A DNA stretch of 64,000 nucleotides from Maylandia zebra (Eukaryota > Chordata > Actinopteri > Cichliformes > Cichlidae): the NCBI RefSeq assembly GCF_041146795.1, contig NC_135175.1, positions 22,646,575 through 22,710,574 on the forward strand, written 5' to 3'. Every line of letters begins with the position of its first letter. Position 1 is the stretch's first letter. Positions 52,113-64,000 of this stretch are shown here, one piece after another. A program made the translations under genes and the position numbers. A model generated the notes under the pieces. It searched no databases. It saw only the letters and a program-made list of their open reading frames with translations, and had not been told where the DNA came from.

Positions 52113-53485
52113 TATAATGAGAAACATTTCCCTCAGACAAACCTTTACTTACCAGACTGAGACGATCAGATCAGCAGTCTAGAGAAAGGAAACAATTCAT
52201 CAGATCACTGTTTGATGATTCAGACTGTTGAGCCTCTTCACACACAATCCAATTTACTGTGACATAAATTAACTAGTAAAATTCTCAATTTATTTAAGGC
52301 TTTATTAGCTTACTGTAGTCTAAAGAGGAGATAAATGAACTGCAGCATCTCACATGGCTATAGCAAGTGTAATAAAAGCATTCATTACTACAGAAATATA
52401 AAGAATAGCCAGCAATATTTGTTGGCACAAGTGCAGGATATACCAAATATTTCCTACACCATGTAATAAAACCTGACTTTGTGTTTTTGCCAATCAGTAA
52501 ATGGAAACATATCACAAAAAGTCAAGTTGCCAAATGTCAAGTCAAGTATGTAAGTTGCCAAATGTGCTACGCAATGCCAGGTTCATACTGCTTCAGTTAC
52601 AATCACTGTTTACTTACCAGCAAAGGCAAAACCAAAGATCTCTTTCACTCTGCGTAACAAAAGACAAAGCACAAAAACACAGAATGAGACAACTCAAATC
52701 AGCATCACAGTCAATACTGCATCACTCTGTGTAGTACAAAAGATTCAGTACACTTCTTTGTTTACCACAGCAACAAACAACTCTCCTCTTTTTTCTACAC
52801 CTTATTAAAGATTACTGTCTTCATTAAGGTAAAATGTGGTTTCATCCATTTGTAATAAGCCACACACGTTTCTCAGTTATGTGATAGCTCTATTAGTTTG
52901 GTGCTATTAGATAACACAGTAGATTTAATAAGCAATGATTTGCTACACCTAGCTCTGCACACTTTATCAAATTCTGACATCACAATTTCAAAGCATGAAC
53001 AATCATAAATGAAAGCTTGGATGTTATTTTTGTAGGCTTCAACATTTGAGTTCTTCTGCATTCAAATTCTGCTTCCTAAAAATATTATCACCTGCACACA
53101 GTATCATTTAATATGCTGTTGTTTTAAATATCTACATATCATATTTATAATATTAATGGTGCACTGCTGCATTTTATTTATTTGAAGGTGGACTTTTTTA
53201 TATTTCGTTAGTTTTTCACAAAGTGAGAAGTTAAACAGAGCTGCAGGTGTAGGTTTCATTAAAAAAAAAAACAACCTGCACAAACAAGTGTTTGTTAAAC
53301 AGTTCTTAAAATTTAACTAAAAAACTAAAATTAACTAATTAAAAAAAACTTCTTGTTAAGAGATGTTATTATTCTTATATTATGTGTTTCATCCTCACTC
53401 TCTCTCTCCCTTCTGTTAATTAACCCACAGCACAAAAACACACCGGTACAGGCACGTGACTCTTTTTCTCCCGGCTTTCAGTCAG

Positions 53486-54175
53486 AAGCTGTGTCCCAAA
53501 ATGTCGGCTGCATCCTCCGGAGGCCGCATTTGAAGGCCGATTATGTCACAGCCAGTCGACGAAGGCTGTCTCAAATGCGGCCGACAAATGAGTCCTTCAT
53601 TTCCCCGAATAAACTTTTAACATATTTTTAGGCGAGAAAGTAGCGGTGTAAATTACAAATATCTGCTTGGTTTATCAAGACATCGCATATTTGCAAAAGT
53701 GTGCCGACGTTTTCAGAGACGTCTGTCACCCACCGGCTCGATGGCAAGCCGGGAGGGGGGTTCAGACCCCCGCTCTTTCGCTACTCAGGTTAAACATGAT
53801 ATACAAGTCACTCTGATAACTTAAAAATGTAATTGTTTGCCTTTTTCTGTGTTTTATTTGTTCTGGAGTAAATCGGTTTGGCTGAGATCAAAGTTATTAG
53901 ATTATTAGATTAAATAAAGCTTTATTAATCCATCCCGTGGGTCCTCCGGGATTTTCACACAGCTCAATAAACGTTAAACGGTCGAGAATTTACGCCAGTG
54001 TCCTGTTATATTTTAAATAGCAAGGAGCAGACGGCCGAGTTTATTAAACTCCAGCGAGACAGCGGTGACGCAAATCTGAAGGCTAGACCGTCCAGTTTCA
54101 CAGCCTTCTCGGTCCACGTAGACCGCGAAAGCTGGGTCCTCCGAAAGATGCAGCCGACGTTTTGGGACACAGCTA
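53486..54175. mobile_element. GCTGTGTCCC-ended transposon, copy in block A'
   Basis: The counterpart of 3630-4306. The first base of the left inverted repeat differs (A for T) and an AGACAGC-type insertion lies near 54057. No ORF of note. Confidence 0.65.
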
Positions 54176-54984
54176 ATGGCGGTAAAATGGCTCCTTTGAA
54201 GTTGCCGACCCTGCTGCTTCAGCAGCTAATCAGTGGTTCTAAAATGACGGCTCATTACCTCACAACCGAAAGAATGAGGCCGTTTTTAACTGACTGATTT
54301 GTGAAGAGAACTAACTTCAGCTTCCCTAACAGACTCAGAAACACTAACACACCGAATGAACCAAATACAACACAATAACTGTAATAAACAATCAAATGAA
54401 CCATATTAATTTCACACTGGGCCTATAGCAGCTAGGCTAGGCGTTAGCACTTAGGGCTAGCATACCAAACACTCCTTTTAAATAGTAATATTACAACGTT
54501 TCACTAAAAAAGCAGCCATTGTGTTACTTTAACATGACTTATACTTCGACTGGCTTCATAAGTCACTAACAACAACTGGGTAAATCCCTCATACAGCTTA
54601 TAGACATTTCATTTCAGATAAGAGAGACAGAGAAGCAGCACTTACCGGCACGGATTGAGCTGAGAGTGGACGGAGATTCAGGAGTCAGGCGGAGACGTAA
54701 AAAGGAGGCATTCACGAGTAGTGGGAAAAGTGGGAAACTCCGCAATTACACAAAATTGGCATGGAAAACGTGAAAATATATGTAAATTTAAATATTATTA
54801 TACTAGATTTTTTTGCAACAAAAAACAACTTTTAATTTAATTCTATAAGTTTAATAAATGTTTCAAATGGGATTCTTTGAATTTGAAATAATGGTTAAAA
54901 GACATAAATAAACACAAGGTCATTATGTTAAAATGTACTTTATTATGATAGATTTATTTAACTGACTGCAGTAATAAGAACAGT

Positions 54985-55195
54985 CTTCTTCTGAACACCA
55001 ACACCAAGGAGCTGGTGTTGGTGATCGCCTAAGCATCCTCACAGTAGGAGCTGCAGAGGCTCATCTCACTCCACTGCAGGACTCAAGAGGTTCAGGAGGT
55101 CCCTTAACCCCACTGCCATGAGACTTTTTAACAGCGACTCCTGACATGTTCATTGCACATTTGTTTCTTTTACTCCAATACATATTGGTTGTAAT
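54985..55195 (+). mobile_element. LINE 3' remnant, copy in block A'
   Basis: The counterpart of 5085-5290. The reverse-transcriptase C-terminus K-R-F-R-R-S-L-N-P-T-A-M-R-L-F-N is retained in frame, ending at a TGA after N-S-D-S. Confidence 0.45.
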
Positions 55196-55212
55196 CATAT
55201 GAATTCTGAATT

Positions 55213-55872
55213 GCTTTAAAGCTGAAGCTGTCTGCTAAAACTAGCTGAAAAAGCTGAAAAGTTGCAGAAAAGGGTGGCCTTTTGTTGTGGGCAGTCTGAG
55301 GTACACCTGTGCACTACTCATGATGTCAGATCAGCATCCTGATGTGGCACACCTGTGAGGTGGGATGGATTACCTCAATATAGCAGATGTGCCCACTACC
55401 ACACATTTGGACTGATTTGTGACCACTGTTTGGGAGGGATGGTTATATTGTGTATCTGGAATGAATTTTAGGTCTCTACGTCCATCCCATGAGGAATGGG
55501 AGCAGTAACAAAGGTGTTGCGTTTATATTTTTGTTGAGTGTATATTTGGCAGAAATACTATATTTGGCACAAATCTTATAAAATAGCAGAAATAGTATGA
55601 TTTAGCACAATAGTAATAACTTAAACAGAAAAATTGGAAAAGCAAAATGGACAGGTGAAAAAATGCTGAACATGCTGAGGGTCCCTCAAATATACTTGTT
55701 AAATGAAAAAAAATCAGCAAAAAAATCTATAACAGCCACACAATCACAAATATGTACACATAAGGAAACACACATGCACAGAGAGACACACACACAAGAT
55801 CCAATTCAGTCACCCAGTCTAAATATATTGAATTTGAATCTTAGAATGAGATCATCCCATTAAAAGGCTTAC

Positions 55873-55918
<46 letters not shown>

Positions 55919-55923
55919 ACACG

Positions 55924-55984
<61 letters not shown>

Positions 55985-56970
55985 GAGAGAGAAGTAAGTT
56001 TCTAGGTCAGCCTGGGAGCTGCTGAATTTGAATCCACCAATCAGAGAGGCTGTGCACTTTTCCCCGCCAAAACAGGTGCATCTATTTGCACACGCAGCAC
56101 AGAGAGGCACAGGATTATTGCAGTCTATTTCTCATAGTGACGACTCCCCTCAAACAAATGACCATAATTTCCTAACCGTAGGGGCTAGAGCGGTCATTCT
56201 TACACCGTTTTGTTCAGAAGAGATGGGGGAATCTTCCAGTGTTGACAATTTATCATTAAAATGCGAATTTTTAGAGATATATGACATGAATGACTTGTTG
56301 ACTTAGAAGCCACGAATTCCCCAATATGCAAATTTGAATGCCTCAGACCACATATATGATTGGCTGGCTGGGAAGCCGTGCAGGCCCTGATTTGTGGATT
56401 TGAATTCCTCAGCCCTCAGATATGATTGGCTGGCTTAGAAGCCATGAAGGCCCCAATATGCAAATTTGAATGTCTCAGTCCTCACAGAGGATTGGCTGCC
56501 TGGGTACCTGGCAGAAATATATAGAAATACTATGATTAAGCATAAATACTACATTTAGTAGAAATACTATGTTTTAGCACAAATACTATAAAAAGCAGAA
56601 ATATTATAATTTAGCACAAATAGTATAAAAAGCAGAAATATTATAATTTAGCACAAATAGTATAAAAAGCAGAAATACTACATTTAGTAGAAACACTATC
56701 TTTTAGCACAAATAGTATAATAAAGCAGAAATACTATAATTTAGCAGAAATACTGTATTTACCACAAGTACCGAAAAGTACCAGAAATACTATGATTTAG
56801 CAGAATAGCAATAACTTACAAAATTACAAATATGGAGGCATATTGAAACAGAAATGCAGAGAGGGACACACAAACACAGGCTCTAATCCAGTCAACCAGT
56901 CTAACTATATTCAATTTAAATCCTACAATGACATGCTGCCAAATAAGGGTAGGGTTCTCCCTCTCCCACT

Positions 56971-57036
<66 letters not shown>

Positions 57037-58549
57037 AGAGGGAGAGAGCTGCCGAATTTAAATCCACCAATCAGAGTGGCTGTTTATGTTTTCCCGCCAA
57101 AACAGGTGCATCTTTTTACACACGCAGCACAGAGAGGCACAGGATTATTGCAGCCTATTTCTCATAGTGAGGACTCCCCTCAAACAAATGACCATAATTT
57201 CCTAACCGTAGGGTCTAGAGCGGTCATTCTTACACCGTTTTGTTCAGAAGAGATGGGGGAATCTTCCAGTGTTAACAATTTATCATTAAAATATGAATTA
57301 TTAAAGATATTTGACTTGTAATGCACCATAACTAAGTAGAGCGAAGCAAAAACTGCCTTGACTTGCCCTCAAACAACGCTTTCTAACTCTAAATCTATTT
57401 TGAGTATCGATATCATTCTTTAACCGTAAGAGACAGCAGGCTTTGGTGAACAATCATGGAAATTTTCAGGTCTCTGTGGAAATCCAACAAAAAGTTATGA
57501 CGAGAGAAAAAAGTGGTTCATTTCCACAGTTTGAAATCTGAAGAAATCTGAGCGAGGGACAAATTTCCTACCCTCAAACAAGTCCAATTCATTTCAGAAC
57601 GGTAATAGGTGAGAAAGAAATTCTTGAATTGTGAGCGTCAGGAGTGTCTGAAGATATACCGGGACAAGCCTCATGTCTTAAAGTCGCTTCGTTAAGGAGA
57701 TATGACGATTCGAATATGCCTCTCATTACAGAAATCCAGCGATGATTTTGAACAAGCTCTCCATTGACTTTATATGGAGAGTTTTGAGACCTTGTGTTGG
57801 TCTGAGGAGATTTGCCAAAATTCTATAAACCCCACAACAATGATGGTGACATTTTCTGAAAGCCAGCAAAAATACCTACGTTTTGATGTATAATTTGTGG
57901 AAGTTGAGTGAAAATTGAGCAAGTAGCAAGAAGTTGTTCGGACGTGAAGTGAAAATTGCAAAAGCTTCAGTGGCACACTGGAAGCCAAGAGCATAGCAAC
58001 CATTACAACGCATGTATTTTGTGAAAAATCATAATTTTGCAACTCAAAACTTTAAGAGGCATAAAAGTAAAACAGTAAAAGATTTGAAAAAGCTGAATCA
58101 TACCTGAATAGCCCAATAATTTGTGAACATTTTAAAATTTGAATGGTTGTTCTAGGCGAAAGTATGAGGAAGTAGTTAAGTTTCAAAAACAAGCAAAATT
58201 TAGCAGAATTTTGGAAGTTTTCCATTCATTTCAATGGGACAAATTAAAGGAAAAAAGTGGAATATTTTAAAAAGTATAATAGCAAAAAATAGCAAAAATC
58301 ATAGCGATGTTTAGCAGAAATAGCAGAATAGTATAAAATTTGAACGGTGAAAATAGCATAAAAATTGTGGAAGTAGTTAAGTGCCAAAGAAAGCAGAAAA
58401 AGTGGCAACTAGAATAATAATAATAAAAATAATAATAAAGAATAAAGAGAAACAGGAACTCAATAGTGTGGATGCTTAAAGCATCCACACAATAAAGAAT
58501 AAAGAGAAACAGGAACTCAATAGTGTGGATGCTTAAAGCATCCACACAA
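55213..58549. repeat. Array B', unit 1 (two cores, head mostly replaced)
   Basis: The head starts at the same truncated point (GCTTTAAAGC) as the first unit of the left array, but after ~58 bp it is interrupted by foreign sequence (55271-55542) and resumes in minisatellite. TC/AC tract 55871-55981, core 55982-56305, monomer block to 56515 with three monomers, minisatellite, AC tract 56973-57037, terminal core 57045-57321, tail 57322-58430, and two terminal palindromes (58466-58490 and 58523-58547). Confidence 0.8.
55271..55542. mobile_element. Fragment of a DNA transposon (GTTGCGTTTATATTTTTGTT end)
   Basis: It has no counterpart in any other array unit. Its right end GTTGCGTTTATATTTTTGTT followed by GAGTG, with TA next, resembles the ends of a widespread fish short inverted-repeat element, and the interior (CACACCTGTGAGGTGGGATG) matches the same type from memory. 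No matching left inverted repeat is present, so it is truncated, and the adjoining head sequence is lost. Confidence 0.5.
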
Positions 58550-59622
58550 CTAGAAAAATTTGCATTTCCTGCGAAAATGCAGTGTGGATGCTTTAAAGCT
58601 GAAGCTGTATGCAAAAAGTAGCTGAAAAAGCTGAAAAGTTGCAGAAATTGTAAAAACTTTGCAGAAGCAAAGGAACTTTGCTAAAATGGAATAACTTAGC
58701 AGAACTGCAATATCTTAGAGGAAACATAATACTTGGCAGAAATACAATAGCATAGCAGAACTTAGCAGAAATATTGTAACTTACCAGAAACATAACTTCT
58801 CAAAAATACAAGAATTTAGGAGAAATAGTATAAGATAACAGAAAGAATATATTTAGACAAAAATACTTAAGCATTACAGAAACACTATGATTTAGAAAAA
58901 TAGTACAACAGAGCAGAAATATTGTGATTTACCAGAGACACTGTGATGAACTATGAATATTGTAATTTTAAATTGAGACTATGTTTTAGCACAAATATTA
59001 TAATTTGGCAGAAATACTATAATTTAGCAGAAATACTATATTAAGCACAAATCCCATAAAAAGCAGAAATGGTATGATTAAGCATAAATACTACATTTAG
59101 TAGAAATACTTTGTTTTAGCACAAATCCCATAAAAAGCAGAAATACTGTACTATGATTTAGTAGAAAAACTATAATTAATCAGAAATACTAAATTTAGCA
59201 GAAATACTATATTAAGCACAAATACTATGAAAAGCAGAAATAGTATGATTAAGCATAAATACTACATTTAGCAGAAATACTATATTAAGCACAAATCCTA
59301 TAAAAGCAGAAATAGTATATTAAGCACAAATCTTATAAAATAGCAGAAATGCTATGATTTAGCACAATAGTAATAAGTTAAACAGAAAAATTGGAAAAGC
59401 AAAATGGACAGCTGAAAAAATGCTGAACATGCTGAGGGTCCCTCAAATATACTTGTTAAATGACAAAAATCTGCAAAAAAATTTATTACAGCCACACAAT
59501 CACAAATATGTACACATGAGGAAACACACATGCACATAGAGACCCACACACAAGATCCAATTCAGTCAACCAGTCTAAATATATTGAATTTAAATCTTAG
59601 AATGAGATCATCCCATTAAAAG

Positions 59623-59661
<39 letters not shown>

Positions 59662-59689
59662 GTCACACACACACACAGACACAGACACA

Positions 59690-59733
<44 letters not shown>

Positions 59734-62243
59734 GAGAGAGAAGTAAGTTTCTAGGTCAGCCTGGGAGCTGGTGAATTTGAATCCACCAATCAGAGAGGCT
59801 GTGCACTTTTCCCCACCAAAACAGGTGCATCTGTTTACACACGCAGCAGCACAGAGAGACACAGGATTTTTGCAGTCTATTTCTCATAGTGACGACTCCC
59901 CTCAAACAAATGACCGTAATTTCCTAACCATAGGGGCTAGAACGGTCATTCTTACACCGTTTTGTTCAGAAGAGATGGGGGAATCTTCAAGTGTTGACAA
60001 TTTAATATTAAAATATGAATTTTTAGAGATATATGACATGGATGACTTGTTGACTTAGAAGCCACGAATTCCCCAATATGCAAATTTGAATGCCTGAGGC
60101 CACATATATGATTGGCTGCCTGGGAAGCCGTGCAGGCCCTGATTTGTGGATTTGAATTCCTCAGCCCTCAGATATGATTGGCTGGCTTAGAAGCCATGAA
60201 GGCCCCAATATGCAAATTTCAATGCCTCAGGACACATATATGATTGGCTGGGAAACCGTGCAGGCCCTGATTTGAAAATTTGAATGTCTAAGTCCTCACA
60301 GAGGATTGGCTGCCTGGGGACCTGGCAGAAATATATAGAAATACTATGATTAAGCATAAATACTACATTTAGTAGAAATACTATGTTTTAGCACAAATAC
60401 TATAAAAAGCAGAAATACTATAATTTAGCAGAAATACTATATTAAGCACAAATCCTATAAAAAGCAGAAATAGGATGATTAAGCATAAACACTACATTTA
60501 GTAGAAATATTATGTTTGAGCAAAAATCCTATAAAAAGCAGAAATACTATATTAGGCACAAATCCCATAAAAAGCAGAAATAGTATGATTAAGCATAAAT
60601 ACTACATTTAGTAGAAATACTATGTTTTAGCACAAATAGTATAAAAAGCAGAAATACTGTAATTTAGCAGAAATACTATATTAGGCACAAATCTTATAAA
60701 ATAGCAGAAATAGTATGATTTAGCACAATAGTAATCAGTTAAACAGAAAAATTGGAAAAGCAAAATGGACAGCTGAAAAAATGCTGAACATGCTGAGGGT
60801 CCCTCAAATATACTTGTTAAATGACAAAAATCAGCAAAAAAATGCACAGGGAGAGAGAAGTAAGTTTCTAGGTCAGCCTGGGAGCTGCTGAATTTGAATC
60901 CACCAATCAGAGAGCCTGTGTACTTTTTCCCGCCAAAACAGGTGCCTCTTTTTACACACGCAGCACAGAGATGCACAGGATTATTGCAGCCTATTTCTCA
61001 TAGTGAGGACTCCCCTCAAACAAATGACCATAATTTCCAAACCGTAGGGGCTAGAGCGGTCATTCTTACACCGTTTTGTTCAGAAGAGATGGGGGAATCT
61101 TCCAGTGTTTACAATTTATCATTAAAATATGAATTATTAAAGATATTTGACTTCTAATGCACCATAACTGAGTAGAGCGAAGCAAAAACTGCCTTGACTT
61201 GCCCTCAAACAACGCTTTGTAACTCGAAATCTATTTGGAGTATCGATATCATTCTTTCACCGTAAGAGACAGCAGGCTTTGGTGAACAGTCATGGAAATT
61301 TTCAGGTCTCTGTGGAAATCCAAAAAAAAGTTATGACGAGAGAAAAAAGTGGTTCATTTCCACAGTTTGAAATCTGAAGAAATCTGAGCGAAGGACGAAT
61401 TTCCTACCCTCAAACAAGTCCAACTCATTTCAGAACGGTAATAGGTGAGAAAGAAATTCTTGAATTGTGAGCGTCAGGGGTGTCTGAAGATATTCGGGGA
61501 CAAGCCTCATGTCTTAAAGTCGCTTCGTTAAGGAGATATGACGATTCGAATATGCCTCTCATTACAGAAATCCAGCGATGATTTTGAACAAGCTCTCCAT
61601 TGACTTTATATGGAGAGTTTTGAGACCTTGTGTTGGTCTGAGGAGATTTGCAAAAATTCTATAAATCACACAACAATGATAGTGACATTTTCTGAAAGCC
61701 AGCAAAAATACCTACGTTTTGATGTATAATTTGTGGAAGTTGAGTGAAAATTGAGCAAGTAGCAAGAAGTTGTTCGGACATGAAGTGAAAATTGCAAAAC
61801 CTTCAGTGGCACACTGGAAGCCAAGAGCATAGCAACCATAACAACGCATGTATTTTGTGAAAAATCACAATTTTGCAACTCAAAACTTTAAGAGGCATAA
61901 AAGTAAAACAGTAAAAGATTTCAAAAAGCTGAATCATACCTGAATAGCCCAATAATTTATGAACATTTTAAAGTTTGAATGGTTGTTCTAGGTGAAAATA
62001 TGAGGAAGTAGTTAAGTTTCAAAAACAAGCAAATTTTAGCAGAATTGCAGAAGTTTCCCATTCATTTCAATGGGACAAATTAAAGGAAAAAAGTGGAATA
62101 TTTTAAAAAGTATAATAGTTAAAAATAGCAAAAATCGTAGCAAGAAAGAGCAAAAATAGCAGAATAGTTTAAAATTTGAACGGTGAAAATCGGCTGAAAA
62201 TTGTGGAAGTAGTTAAGTGCCAAAAAGTGTACGGAAGCAACTA

Positions 62244-62277
<34 letters not shown>

Positions 62278-62447
62278 GAATAAAGAGAAACAGGAACTCA
62301 ATAGTGTGGATGCTTAAAGCATCCACACAATAAAGAATAAAGAGAAACAGGAACTCAATAGTGTGGATGCTTAAAGCATCCACACAATAATAAAGAATAA
62401 AGAGAAACAGGAACTCAATAGTGTGGATGCTTAAAGCATCCACACAA
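58550..62447. repeat. Array B', unit 2 (two cores) ending at unique DNA
   Basis: A full head (58550-58990), minisatellite, TC/AC tract 59624-59731 with interspersed GACACA, core 59732-60057, monomer block to 60325, minisatellite, terminal core 60846-61157, tail 61158-62245, a long (AAT)n run, and three terminal palindromes (62304-62328, 62361-62385, 62421-62445; spacings 57 and 60). Array sequence stops within 2-5 bases of the last palindrome, marking it as the real 3' end of the unit. Confidence 0.85.
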
Positions 62448-63290
62448 TAATCTCGGTCTTAACTCGGCCTGCATGAGAGCAGACCATTAATTATCAGTGC
62501 TTTATCACTAAGCATGCTGACTCACTGTCACTTCATTATGGCTTATTGAGTTGGATGTGAAGGCTTGTTACATTTTGTGTTTTCTTTTGATTTCACTTGA
62601 ACTGAATGAAGTACATGTTCCCTAAAACTGTATTCCAGTCCATATTAAACCCTTTCCTTCACTGGTCGCAGCATTTTTTAGCAATATTCTTTGCAGGTTG
62701 TTAAAAGTGGGTGGATTGATTCCAATAGCAAAAGTCTCGAAAACTGATAGTATCAGATACTAGTGCGATATGACTTTGTTTCTATCTATCACTGTGTTAA
62801 ATACTTTTTTGGAAATAAAACGTATATCCAAGAAATCCACTATGAAAAAGGTTTTTTTTTTGTTATCACTGTTTACTTCATCTATAGGTTATAGAACATT
62901 TAAACAACAGAAGCTGACATAAGGTGCTTTAAACACAGACACGTTTACATTTCAGCATAATTATAAAGAGATTTCACTGAATCAGGATACCAGATGTATT
63001 TCCTAACAGTCTGTCACGGATTATATGAGCCCATATGCCGCCATATCCATATCCATGTGCACTGAATGTCACCCATGCATGTCCCAACACAGCATTTCCA
63101 TCAGGACTTTCACATTACTGCAGGAAGTGACCTGAGCAGGAGCCACAGCCATTGCTGATTTCTGTTTATCTCCCAGTCTTTACCGCTTAGCATACTGTAT
63201 GTGTGTAGTTCATGCTTCAGAGTCAGCACGTGTGCATGCACTGTCACAGTGAACGCTCACACGCTGTGAATTTACACAGTGTACTGTACA
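62448..63290. other. Non-repeated upstream flank of trpc1
   Basis: No array sequence, transposon end or coding frame is seen here. AT-rich at first, it becomes more balanced toward 63000. It probably contains distal promoter sequence of the gene that follows. Confidence 0.6.

Positions 63291-64000
<710 letters not shown>

Larger units (their letters stand above)
50139..55212. repeat. Block A', right copy of the duplicated segment
   Basis: It matches 1-5321 base for base over long runs, offset by about 50,140. Differences: an inserted LINE/SINE tail at 51971-52112, loss of the equivalent of 2211-2630, a small local duplication near 52520-52550 (AGTTGCCAAATG), a few short insertions (for example GAGACA near 54058) and scattered substitutions. 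It contains the same small transposons as block A in the same places. Confidence 0.88.

Noticed and set aside
55213..55270. Block A as part of the array unit
   Set aside because: Later units are joined head to tail without any block A sequence, so block A is flanking DNA into which a 5'-truncated unit is joined.

Overview
This is vertebrate nuclear DNA, almost certainly from a ray-finned (teleost) fish. It is AT-rich and intron/repeat-like, has long (TC)n/(AC)n microsatellites and several DNA-transposon remnants of kinds common in fish, and ends in the first coding exon of a recognisable vertebrate gene (trpc1, plus strand, 63760-63886). There is no prokaryotic gene organisation. Only two coding regions are convincing: the trpc1 exon and one enormous transposon ORF.

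Layout. (1) 1-5321, block A: non-coding DNA with small transposon remnants. (2) 5322-37700, array B: six complete head-to-tail composite repeat units plus a truncated seventh. Each unit is built from a fixed head, an 18-19 bp minisatellite, a variable number of about 300 bp core modules, a fixed 1.1 kb tail, and a terminal 25-nt palindrome present in 0 to 4 copies. (3) 37701-50138: AT-rich DNA with a small hAT-type element, two gene-like fragments on the minus strand, two perfect hairpins (one presenting a G-quadruplex-type loop), and an uninterrupted 2528-codon minus-strand ORF of a Helentron (Helitron with a C-terminal endonuclease domain). (4) 50139-55212, block A': a second copy of block A, offset by about 50.14 kb. 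(5) 55213-62447, array B': two more composite units. (6) 62448-64000: single-copy-looking DNA, a CpG-rich promoter/5' UTR stretch and trpc1 exon 1.

How it fits together. A/B and A'/B' share the same junction (block A running into a unit head cut at GCTTTAAAGC), so the locus carries a large duplication made after the first array unit had already landed. The array units have the organisation expected of non-autonomous Helitron-like elements (head-to-tail arrays, internal minisatellite, 3'-terminal palindrome). An intact autonomous Helentron sits in the same locus, but I could not find shared terminal sequence linking the two, so that link is inference only.

The most unusual items are: the Helentron protein, with an N-terminal Cys/Asp-x-His domain resembling the herpesvirus-tegument type of ubiquitin-directed cysteine protease, exact 18-aa basic repeats, and an altered last motif in its endonuclease domain; the G-quadruplex hairpin downstream of it; the counting structure of the array; and 28 octamer (ATGCAAAT) motifs regularly spaced with CCAAT motifs inside the array.
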